Origin: Bacteroidales bacterium UBA6431
GTDB taxonomy: Bacteria > Bacteroidota > Bacteroidia > Bacteroidales > UBA932
Length of the DNA stretch: 64,000 bases
Reading direction: 5' to 3'
Assembly: GCA_002439095.1 (NCBI GenBank)
Contig: DJOT01000022.1
Location: 415 to 64,414 of the forward strand
Part shown: positions 18,340 through 24,693 of the stretch, one piece after another
Layout of the letters: every line of letters starts with the position of its first letter
Position numbering within the stretch: position 1 is the first letter of the stretch
The notes under the pieces: generated by a model
Database searches by the model: none
Told to the model about the DNA's origin: nothing
Seen by the model: only the letters and a program-made list of their open reading frames with translations
Program-made: the position numbers and the translations under genes

Positions 18340-18761
18340 TTTCCGGAGCAATGTCGGCCAATCACAAAACTCAAAGATCTGGACACCAATCGTTTCCGGA
18401 GCATTGTCCGCCACCCTTATGTCGAATCGTCTAACTTTGCCTCAAACAATACAGGCAAAGCAACATGTCAGGAACAATCATTGACATGAGCAAGATCAAG
18501 CAGTTACTTCAGATGAAGAGGGCCGGGGCATCGAACAGGCAGATCGCCAGAGATCTGGGGATGAGCCAAGACAAGGCGAATGAATATGTAAAACGCGCGG
18601 AGAGCGATCCCCTCGGCATCGATGGACTATTGGAACTTGACGACCCGGTGCTGGAGAAGCGTTTCCACCGATATGCCATGTCTATGTCTACTCCACTTGT
18701 ACGGAGCAGAACATACGTTGACAACGGTATGTGCTATGGAGACACGTGCTGTTTAGGTTAG
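18340..18761 (+). mobile_element. IS21-family left-end remnant
   Basis: Two terminal-repeat-like units, TTTCCGGAGCAATGTCGGCC (about 18340) and TTTCCGGAGCATTGTCCGCC (about 18394), precede a promoter-like TAACTTTG (18431-18438) and an istA start. IS21 elements carry multiple such repeats at their ends. Only the left end is present; istB and the right end are absent. Confidence 0.6.
18486..18761 (+). pseudogene. istA: Truncated IS21 transposase IstA, N-terminal part
   Basis: The frame begins MSKIKQLLQMKRAGASNRQ and continues with IARDLGMSQDKANEYVKRA, the helix-turn-helix of IstA proteins. The family pattern holds to about LLELDDPVLEKRFH, then the sequence changes and the frame ends after 91 codons instead of about 500. 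The DDE catalytic domain is missing, so it is inactive. An ATG at 18465 would add seven residues. Confidence 0.75.
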
Positions 18762-18790
18762 AGCAAATTCTTGCGGTTATGCTATAACCC
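18755..18790. repeat. 36-bp imperfect palindrome, unit 1
   Basis: AGGTTAGAGCA at the left and GCTATAACC at the right are inverted versions of each other, with a short loop. The same unit occurs at 18828, 20415 and 20488, and as a half at 21970. It sits just at the 3' break of the istA fragment. Confidence 0.65.
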
Positions 18791-18827
18791 ATCCGCGGAA
18801 CGTGCCTAAAACGGGCTTTTGATGCCT

Positions 18828-18863
18828 AGGTTATAGCTTAGTTCCACAGATTGTCTCTAACCT
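18828..18863. repeat. 36-bp imperfect palindrome, unit 2
   Basis: AGGTTATAGC at the left pairs with CTCTAACCT at the right. It is followed closely by the lipoprotein scar at 18881. See unit 1 for the family. Confidence 0.6.
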
Positions 18864-18880
18864 GAATTGCCCATCTCCGA

Positions 18881-18927
18881 AATAAACTCACAACCATCAC
18901 CATCAAAGTCTACGGCCGATCTAGAGA
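18881..18927 (+). pseudogene. Scar: 3' end of a fimbrillin-like lipoprotein gene
   Basis: Translation gives NKLTTITIKVYGR, matching the end of the lipoprotein at 3052-4005. It is the second scar of this type (the other is at 5483) and has no upstream coding part. Confidence 0.55.
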
Positions 18928-18949
18928 AAGCAATCTTATCATGTAATGA

Positions 18950-19068
18950 AACTCATAGATAACGCTTGGGGATGTAAAAAATGTGTACCTTTATTATCCT
19001 TAGTTGACGAATGTTGATGCATATGAAAGCGAAACTCTCTACACAGTAATGATGCGTCAAGCAGATAA
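18950..19068 (+). pseudogene. Remnant of the YhcG-type gene leader and first codons
   Basis: This stretch aligns with 14380-14508, covering the leader (TTAGTTGACGAA), the ATG and about 15 codons (MKAKLST). It then jumps, at a short AGATAA(A/G)AAC homology, to the sequence just upstream of the lipoprotein start. About 1.1 kb of the nuclease gene has been lost. The former -7 element is mutated to TACCTTTA. Confidence 0.7.
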
Positions 19069-19080
19069 GAACACAAAATA

Positions 19081-19787
19081 ATGCAATTAAACAACGCCCT
19101 CCTCTCCTTGCTCCTAGCGGCAACCACCTTGGCGGCCTGCCGCCCGTCCGTCGGGGCAGGAAACTGGAAGAACTCGGCTTTGTCACATGCAACAACGGGC
19201 TCATCATCACCGATGACGGCCTGTGCGCATCAAGGTATGGTTCGCAAGGCCTGTGCGACATGTTCAGGATCAAGGACGGGAAGATGGAAATCTCCAAAGA
19301 CGAAGACATAGACCCGTTGCTGTTCTCATCCGATGATTTCAGGAATCTCCGCTACTCCTTCGAAGACACAAGCAAGGGGGACAGACTGCCAGATCCGATG
19401 TTTGAATCTGACATATACATAATGCCCGAAAGTCCTTACGGCGACCACGCTCTCAATGTGGATCTCGACCATGACGGCAGCCCGGAGCAACTGTACCTGG
19501 GAGACGATGCACATGGCTACATCTACCTAAGGTTGCAGATTCCGGGCAGCAGGACGTCACATAGCCTTATAGCTTTGATGGATCACGATGACACCGTCGC
19601 ATTCCGCACCGGCGGATACGACCTCAGATTCAAGGACAAAGTTCAACTTTCCGCCAAAGACACAGACGAGGACGGCATGCTCGAAGTCATCGTCACTGCC
19701 GGGTCACACGAGAAGAACTCAAACTACATCTTCAAATACACCCGGGACGGGGAGCCAACACTCATCAAAAAGTATGTCCAGAACTGA
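19081..19787 (+). pseudogene. Second copy of the VCBS-like lipoprotein, internal deletion and frameshift
   Basis: The first 28 codons carry the lipoprotein signal (LLSLLLAATTLAAC). Sequence corresponding to about 400 bp of the 15630 copy is then missing, with the junction in GGGGCAGGAAACTGG, where both parent sites contain GGGCAGG. The join shifts the frame; the downstream part remains open from about 19152 to 19787 and is nearly identical to the first copy (FSSDDFRNLRYSFEDTSK). The product cannot be made as a whole protein. Confidence 0.8.
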
Positions 19788-19876
19788 AAGCAGATTCGTG
19801 CACACTTTTCAGTCCCTCACCGGAAACGGCCGGTTCCCGTACAGCACATAAGACCTTTAAAAGCAAACATTCGACA

Positions 19877-19907
19877 TTTGCGGGTCTCAATACATTGACT
19901 ATTTTTG
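19877..19907 (+). promoter_or_regulatory. Promoter of the DUF1810 gene
   Basis: TTTG at 19877-19880, a 19-bp spacer and TATTTTTG at 19900-19907 match the Bacteroidetes promoter very well. The ATG at 19917 is only 10 bases from the -7 element, so the mRNA would be almost leaderless. Confidence 0.75.
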
Positions 19908-19916
19908 CATGTTACC

Positions 19917-20423
19917 ATGAAACATACAGCATACACGGGAGGCGACATCGACACACCCGCCTGCAAAACCGGCGAGATCTTCGAGACGTACACGCCGGGG
20001 AAAACCTCAAACGAGGCCCTTGGCAGATTCATCGAGGCGCAGGAGCGCTTCCACACATACGAAACCGCCTTGCAGGAATTGCGCAACGGACGGAAAGAAA
20101 GTCACTGGATATGGTTCATATTCCCACAAATCAAGGGCCTGGGAAGATCCGGAATGTCGGAATACTACGGCATAGACTCGCTGGACGAAGCCAGGCACTA
20201 CCTTCAAGACCCGACCCTCGGCAGTAGACTACGTGAAGCCACGCTCGCAATGCTCGCCCACGAAGGCCGCAGTGCAGTGAGCATCCTCGGAGTGACGGAC
20301 GCGCTCAAGTTCCGCTCCTAGATGACCCTCTTCGACCTTGTCTCCCCGGACGACATATTCGCCGAGGCCCTCCAACGTTTTTTCAACGGAAGCCGGTGCA
20401 CATACACTATACTGAGGTTATAG
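19917..20423 (+). pseudogene. DUF1810 family protein interrupted by an in-frame amber codon
   Basis: The frame is clearly DUF1810: RFIEAQE, then SHWIWFIFPQIKGLGRS, then YYGIDSLDEARHYL and LGVTDALKFRS. A TAG at 20319-20321 interrupts it, but the same frame continues with MTLFDLVSPDDIFAEALQRF to a natural end at 20423, giving the family's normal length of about 165. Related proteins usually have Ser or Cys at the TAG position. DUF1810 has no firmly known function. The strong promoter suggests it was recently functional, or is read through. Confidence 0.75.
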
Positions 20424-20449
20424 CATAATGACGGCAAAACACTCTAACC
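20415..20449. repeat. 36-bp imperfect palindrome, unit 3
   Basis: AGGTTATAGCATAATG opens and CTCTAACCC closes the unit. It overlaps the last codons of the DUF1810 frame, so it could also act as its terminator hairpin. Confidence 0.6.
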
Positions 20450-20487
20450 CAGCTTGAGAATCGCTGCCCGGCCGCCTTCTTGGTCGC

Positions 20488-20523
20488 AGGTTATAGCATA
20501 ATACATGAAAAATGCTCTAACCT
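20488..20523. repeat. 36-bp imperfect palindrome, unit 4 (best copy)
   Basis: AGGTTATAGCAT and ATGCTCTAACCT form a 12-bp stem with one mismatch and a 12-base loop. It is directly followed by a fragment of a second DUF1810 copy. Confidence 0.7.
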
Positions 20524-20529
20524 GCAGCG

Positions 20530-20563
20530 AGGAGAACATCCTCGGAGTGATGGACGCGTTGCG
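20530..20563 (+). pseudogene. Scar of a second DUF1810 copy
   Basis: The sequence CATCCTCGGAGTGATGGACG corresponds to the LGVTDAL segment of the DUF1810 gene (CATCCTCGGAGTGACGGACG). About 34 bases remain, joined to palindrome unit 4. Confidence 0.55.
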
Positions 20564-20589
20564 AGTACACAACAGATTCAAATCGCGGC

Positions 20590-20647
20590 AATGTAATAAC
20601 TTTATTAGTAATAGCATTGTTAGTAATAGTATTATTTCATACCTTTG
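20590..20647 (+). promoter_or_regulatory. Promoter with tandem 15-bp repeats before the ATPase gene
   Basis: TTAGTAATAGCATTG (20605-20619) and TTAGTAATAGTATTA (20620-20634) are tandem 15-bp units; a weaker third lies at 20590-20604. The -7 element TACCTTTG is at 20640-20647, and a -33-like ATTG ends at 20619, giving a 20-bp spacer. The units therefore cover the whole promoter, as an operator would. Confidence 0.65.
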
Positions 20648-20669
20648 CGCCGGATAAGATTTAAAGATT

Positions 20670-21803
20670 ATGGATAACAAAGCCTTTACCTTTGGAGTTG
20701 CTGCATCGGGGGATAATTTTACCGACCGGAAGAACGAGACGGAGCGTCTGTTACTGAATTTCCGGCATGGCATCAATACAATACTGATTTCTCCTCGCCG
20801 CTGGGGCAAGACCTCCTTGGTGCAGAAAGTCTGTCATCTGGCGCAATCAGACAAGCTGAAAGTCGTGTATCTCGATATCTTCTCGTGCCGCAGCGATACG
20901 GATTTTTATGACGCATTTACGGCTGCTGTCCTCAAACAAACATCTTCCAAGTTGGATGAGTGTTTGAAAAATATCAAACTCTTCCATTCTCGTATCAATC
21001 CCAAAATCTCAATAGGGTCGGATCCGATGACGGATTTTTCAATATCTCTTGAGATTAACCCAAAGAGTGATGATGTGAATGAGATTCTGCAGTTTCCCGA
21101 AAAATTGGCGCAGATGAAAGGCTTCAATATCGTTGTATGTATCGACGAATTCCAACAGATTGCCGATTTCAAGGACTCCAAGACATTCCAGAAACGGTTG
21201 CGTGCGGTATGGCAGCTACAAAAATCCGTGTCTTATTGTCTGTTCGGGAGCAAGAAACATTTGATGAATGAATTATTCGAGAAGAAAAGTCTTCCGTTCT
21301 ATAAATTCGGTGATGTCATTAATCTGCAGAAAATCGGAACCTCAGATTGGGTAGATTATATCTGTAGCCGTTTTGAAGCTACGGGCAAGCAAATTTCAAG
21401 AGAATTGGCTGAAAAAACATGCAAAATTGTGGACAACCATTCGTCCTATGTGCAGCAGTTGGCGTGGTTGGTATGGATCCATACAGACGGAACTGCTACC
21501 GAGCAGGATTTTGATGCGGCATACCAGGATATCCTCGACCAGAACACCCCCATGTTCGAGAAGCAGACCGAAAGCCTTACTACCTACCAAATGAATTTCC
21601 TGCGTGCTGTCATAGACGGGGTTCATAGCGAATTCACCACTCAAGAGGTCTTACAAAAATACCATCTTGGCTCATCGGCAAATGTAAGCATCATAAAGAG
21701 AGCTTTGGTCAAAAAGGAGCTCATAGAGGTCGAGAGACGGCATGTTATAATTCCCGACCCCGTGATGAAAGTATGGCTTAAAAAGGAATTGGGAACAATA
21801 TGA
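20670..21803 (+). CDS. ATPase with C-terminal winged helix (ATPase_2 type)
   Basis: The protein is 377 residues. Walker A is SPRRWGKTSLV near residues 41-51, Walker B VVCIDEFQQIADF, and the sensor-like FGSKKHLMNELF follows. The C-terminal 80 residues (EFTTQEVLQKYHLGSSANVS) look like a winged helix. It is a distant paralogue of the 5524-6663 protein. Its stop overlaps the start of an ADP-ribosylglycohydrolase remnant (ATGA at 21800), so the two were once a translationally coupled pair. Function unknown; the promoter repeats suggest autoregulation. Confidence 0.85.
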   Translation: MDNKAFTFGVAASGDNFTDRKNETERLLLNFRHGINTILISPRRWGKTSLVQKVCHLAQSDKLKVVYLDIFSCRSDTDFYDAFTAAVLKQTSSKLDECLKNIKLFHSRINPKISIGSDPMTDFSISLEINPKSDDVNEILQFPEKLAQMKGFNIVVCIDEFQQIADFKDSKTFQKRLRAVWQLQKSVSYCLFGSKKHLMNELFEKKSLPFYKFGDVINLQKIGTSDWVDYICSRFEATGKQISRELAEKTCKIVDNHSSYVQQLAWLVWIHTDGTATEQDFDAAYQDILDQNTPMFEKQTESLTTYQMNFLRAVIDGVHSEFTTQEVLQKYHLGSSANVSIIKRALVKKELIEVERRHVIIPDPVMKVWLKKELGTI

Positions 21804-22036
21804 CAGGAGCAATAATCGGAGACATCGCGGAAGCATTCTACAAGACAATTCCGGAAAACATCCTCAGCAGTGCATGGGGCAAACTGCCAAAAGGGTTCCG
21901 CGACACCATATCAGCTCTCGCACAGCACTCTGCATACGGCGGGATCTTCGAGACGTACAAGCCGGAGAAATGCTCTAACCTGCAGCACGGGGAGCATAAT
22001 GACTTTTTCTCATCACGCTGCCCCGATTTGTACTAG
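21800..22036 (+). pseudogene. ADP-ribosylglycohydrolase remnant, middle deleted
   Basis: The frame starts TGAIIGDI, the typical N-terminus of ADP-ribosylglycohydrolases (DraG fold), and jumps directly to AEAFYKTIPENI and LPKGFRDTI, which belong to the C-terminal end of the same family. About 150-200 central codons, including most metal ligands, are missing. The tail GGIFETYKPEKCSN is close to the N-terminus of the DUF1810 protein (GEIFETYTPGKTSN), so a second fusion with a DUF1810 copy is likely. It cannot be active. Confidence 0.65.
21970..21981. repeat. Half-unit of the 36-bp palindrome
   Basis: ATGCTCTAACCT equals the right arm of unit 4 and lies exactly where the DUF1810-like sequence in the remnant gene breaks off. 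The left arm is absent. Confidence 0.5.
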
Positions 22037-22045
22037 ACACGAAAA
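21993..22045. repeat. Direct repeat left of a lipoprotein gene (partner at 22941-22983)
   Basis: AGCATAATGACTTTTTCTCA is shared with 22940-22959, followed in both by GTAC and AGAC-CGAAAA blocks. The two copies flank the lipoprotein gene at 22070-22780. The sequence looks like the upstream region of a minus-strand DUF4143-type gene. Confidence 0.55.
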
Positions 22046-22069
22046 CATGTACCGGAATTTGGCGAACAC

Positions 22070-22780
22070 CTATTCCCCAGAAGTGTTTTCCGCCACGAAA
22101 ATCTTGATCGACTCCTCCTGCTCCGAATCAGAGCCATCAAGCACACCGGCAGCCATCCAATAGGCGTATTTTCCCGTGCAGAAACCGGAAAGGGATTCCA
22201 AATCAGTGCCGTAACGGAATTCAATATGGTGCGTGGTGGCCGGAGTATCCGAACGCATCGCGAAAAAGCTGAACTCATCTTCATTTCCGTCCAAAGACTT
22301 GAAGAAATAGAAATCATAGTCAGCATTGTAGCTGTCAAACTCATATTTATGCGAGAACACCTCCGCACCGGAGGCATCAACCCCTTTGATCCCTCCGCGG
22401 CCATCAAAGACAAACTTTGCCACTCCCCGGGTGAAGTCACAGTTGAACTGGAAACCGTTCTTCCAACCATCACTGCCATCTCCGAATGCTTCCGTGGCTG
22501 ACGGCCCGGTAAGAGTTCCGGACATGGAAGACTTCAACGCTGCGACAACAGAAGGCGCAGCCTCCTCCCCGACAGCCTTGGAGCACTCCGAAAGCCATAG
22601 CGCGTCCCATTTGGAATTCAGCAGAGCATCATCGCTGAAGAGTTCGACATAAGTACCTTTCAGTCCTTTCTGAAGCAGAGAGGCAGCTTCCGGAGTACCG
22701 GCATCTGGAGTTTTAGCCGTCCCGCATGAGGCAAAAAGCGCAAGCGCACCGGCAAACGAGATAAAACTGATTCTTTTCAT
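22070..22780 (-). CDS. Lipoprotein of unknown function
   Basis: The protein is 236 residues from the ATG at 22780, giving MKRISFISFAGALALFASCG, a standard lipoprotein signal. A -7 element TATATTTG (22789-22796, minus strand) lies only 8 bases before the start. The mature part is rich in aromatic and small residues (FEFRYGTDLESLSGF-like region, KYAYWMAAGVL near the end) and suggests a beta-barrel or lipocalin-like fold, but I do not recognise a family with certainty. It is flanked by direct repeats and gene remnants, so it may have been inserted as a unit. Confidence 0.65.
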   Translation of the reverse strand: MKRISFISFAGALALFASCGTAKTPDAGTPEAASLLQKGLKGTYVELFSDDALLNSKWDALWLSECSKAVGEEAAPSVVAALKSSMSGTLTGPSATEAFGDGSDGWKNGFQFNCDFTRGVAKFVFDGRGGIKGVDASGAEVFSHKYEFDSYNADYDFYFFKSLDGNEDEFSFFAMRSDTPATTHHIEFRYGTDLESLSGFCTGKYAYWMAAGVLDGSDSEQEESIKIFVAENTSGE

Positions 22781-22881
22781 AACGGACGCAAATATACTCA
22801 TCATGAAGCCGTTATAAAATCCCCAAAAGTAAGGATTCTGTACGCCACGACCCAACAGATTCAAACAAGGGAGTCAAATCA

Positions 22882-22944
22882 TTATGCCTTGGATTCCGAC
22901 TTCAGATAGTCACGAATAACCTTTTGTATCTTCCTTTCAAGCAT
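22882..22944 (-). pseudogene. Remnant N-terminus of a DUF4143-type ATPase
   Basis: The minus-strand frame reads MLERKIQKVIRDYLKSESKA and stops after 20 codons. Many DUF4143-type ATPases of Bacteroidales begin with such an MLxRKI segment just before Walker A. No Walker A follows. The upstream sequence is one of the two direct repeats (22941-22983). Confidence 0.5.
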
Positions 22945-22993
22945 AATGACTTTTTCTCATCGCCGTGTACCAGACGCGAAAAGCAGACCCAAG

Positions 22994-24544
22994 TCATGGC
23001 TCCTCAACCCAGTCGAGGGGCTGGAACCAGGTGAACCAGCGGCCCCAGACGCGCGGAGGGTCACTGTGGGCGTATGATAGGAACTGCTGGACATCCGGAC
23101 GGACCTGCCCGAGACCGTCGCCGCTCATACCGGCGTTGATTATCCCCTTGCGAAGAGTCCCCTGGACAATGTCCCCTTTGGTGAAAGTGATCCCGTCCTC
23201 AGACTCCCAGACACGGATGCGGCTGAGATCGGAGTTGCGCCGCTCGGCGTGTATGGCCACGAATTTCCGGCTCTGCTGAATGTATTTGACATCGGTGTGG
23301 TCGGGGTCATAAATGTCGCTCTTGTCCAGAGCCACGCCGCGATACTGAAGATGCGCAGGCCAGTTCTCATCGCCTGCCGGGGCTGTGGACACTCTGGTCG
23401 TAGTGCCCTGACGGTCCTCGGCGGCAAGATAGTCGTTGTACGAGTAATAGAGGTAGACCACATCGTCCTTGACCACGATGCAAGGTTCACCGGCCCCGAA
23501 AACCACGCCTTCATGCCCCGGCACAGGCTCATAGTCGATGACCGGCTGCGGGTCAGAGCCCCAACCGCTGCCGCTCCATTTCTCCCAAGGCCCGCTCGGA
23601 GACTGCCCCCGCGCAATATAGAGGTCGTTGTCAAAGCCGTTCGGCTCCTCGGTGGAAGTATAGGCGATATAATACCAGCCGTTCCAGAACGCCACTCCCG
23701 GGTCACATACAGAGAAAGCATCCCTCCTGCCGTCGGACGGGAGCAGGGCATCGGCCTCGTCTGTCCATGTCTGACCGCCGTCATCGGAATGACGCCAGGT
23801 TATCTTGTCCCAGTAATATTTTCCTGAGCCGCCAGATGTGAGCCGGCAACGGAACTGTCCCTCTACAGGCTCTCCTCCGACGTAAGAGACGGCATCCGTC
23901 CCCGCGGCAGAGCCGGAATCGGGACATTTCCATATCCCCGACTGCGCCGTACCGTCGCTCATCACCCATAGATAAGTGCCGGCAGGGAATGTCTCGGTGT
24001 AATCCTCCTTTGGACTCCGATAAAGGCTGAGCCAGGAATTGTCGGCATAATCGGCAAATCGCTTCGAAGCGACAGCCGCACCAGAAAGAGTCGTCGCATA
24101 ATCCGTATCCCAAGCATAAAGCGAGAGAGTAAAGCCCTCCGAAGCGCTGCCCCACGACGGGCACTGGAGCGAGATGAAACCGAAGTCAGAAGAGGAAGTG
24201 AACTTCTGGGCAAGCACCCCGGTCGTGCCGAGCTGGACAGCCGTCTGGGCATCGGAAACCGGGATTGTCACATTCGTCCCATAATAATCACCCGGGGTGG
24301 CGAGCCAGATGTCTATGGAGTTGTCGTCATTCACGATGATGGACGGACCATATCTATAATTCGGGCCGGTGTATATGTCCCAGCCCTCACGTGCCACAGG
24401 ATGGACCTCGACCGGATCGGGCTCCGGTTCCGGTACAGACGGACGGTCTTCAGGAGTGCATGATGCAAAGCCGGCACCAGCCAGTGCCGCAGCAGCAAGA
24501 GGCCACAACAGTATTTTAGAAGTTGTTTTGAATTTATTTGTCAT
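22994..24544 (-). CDS. GH43-like beta-propeller lipoprotein
   Basis: The protein is 516 residues from the ATG at 24544, chosen for the lipoprotein signal (ILLWPLAAAALAGAGFASC). The C-terminal 300 residues have propeller-type repeats: WRHSDDGGQTW, SVCDPGVAFWNGWYYIAYT, EPCIVVKDDVVYLYYSY and RIRVWESEDGITF. They match the layout of GH43/GH32-like five-bladed propellers, but catalytic acids cannot be assigned with confidence. It is the last gene of the polysaccharide utilisation locus and is probably surface exposed, binding or trimming the glycan. Confidence 0.75.
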   Translation of the reverse strand: MTNKFKTTSKILLWPLAAAALAGAGFASCTPEDRPSVPEPEPDPVEVHPVAREGWDIYTGPNYRYGPSIIVNDDNSIDIWLATPGDYYGTNVTIPVSDAQTAVQLGTTGVLAQKFTSSSDFGFISLQCPSWGSASEGFTLSLYAWDTDYATTLSGAAVASKRFADYADNSWLSLYRSPKEDYTETFPAGTYLWVMSDGTAQSGIWKCPDSGSAAGTDAVSYVGGEPVEGQFRCRLTSGGSGKYYWDKITWRHSDDGGQTWTDEADALLPSDGRRDAFSVCDPGVAFWNGWYYIAYTSTEEPNGFDNDLYIARGQSPSGPWEKWSGSGWGSDPQPVIDYEPVPGHEGVVFGAGEPCIVVKDDVVYLYYSYNDYLAAEDRQGTTTRVSTAPAGDENWPAHLQYRGVALDKSDIYDPDHTDVKYIQQSRKFVAIHAERRNSDLSRIRVWESEDGITFTKGDIVQGTLRKGIINAGMSGDGLGQVRPDVQQFLSYAHSDPPRVWGRWFTWFQPLDWVEEP

Positions 24545-24693
24545 AAATTTTATGAAGATTTTTCTGCCAGAGTTTTTTCTGGATTTTGAGAAAGATAGTA
24601 GAACTATCTGACCGAAAAAGCCAGGGAAAACTATGGCGAAAAAGCAAATAAAAGAATTTTCAACATAAATCAAAACAACTTCTTACTCATAAT

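Noticed and set aside
16059..20321. General recoding of TAG as a sense codon
   Set aside because: Several clearly real genes in the window (for example those ending at 926, 10466 and 12923) end in TAG.
18755..21981. The 36-bp palindromes as integron attC sites or a CRISPR array
   Set aside because: The arms do not fit the attC core consensus, no integrase is present, and the units are not evenly spaced with spacers.
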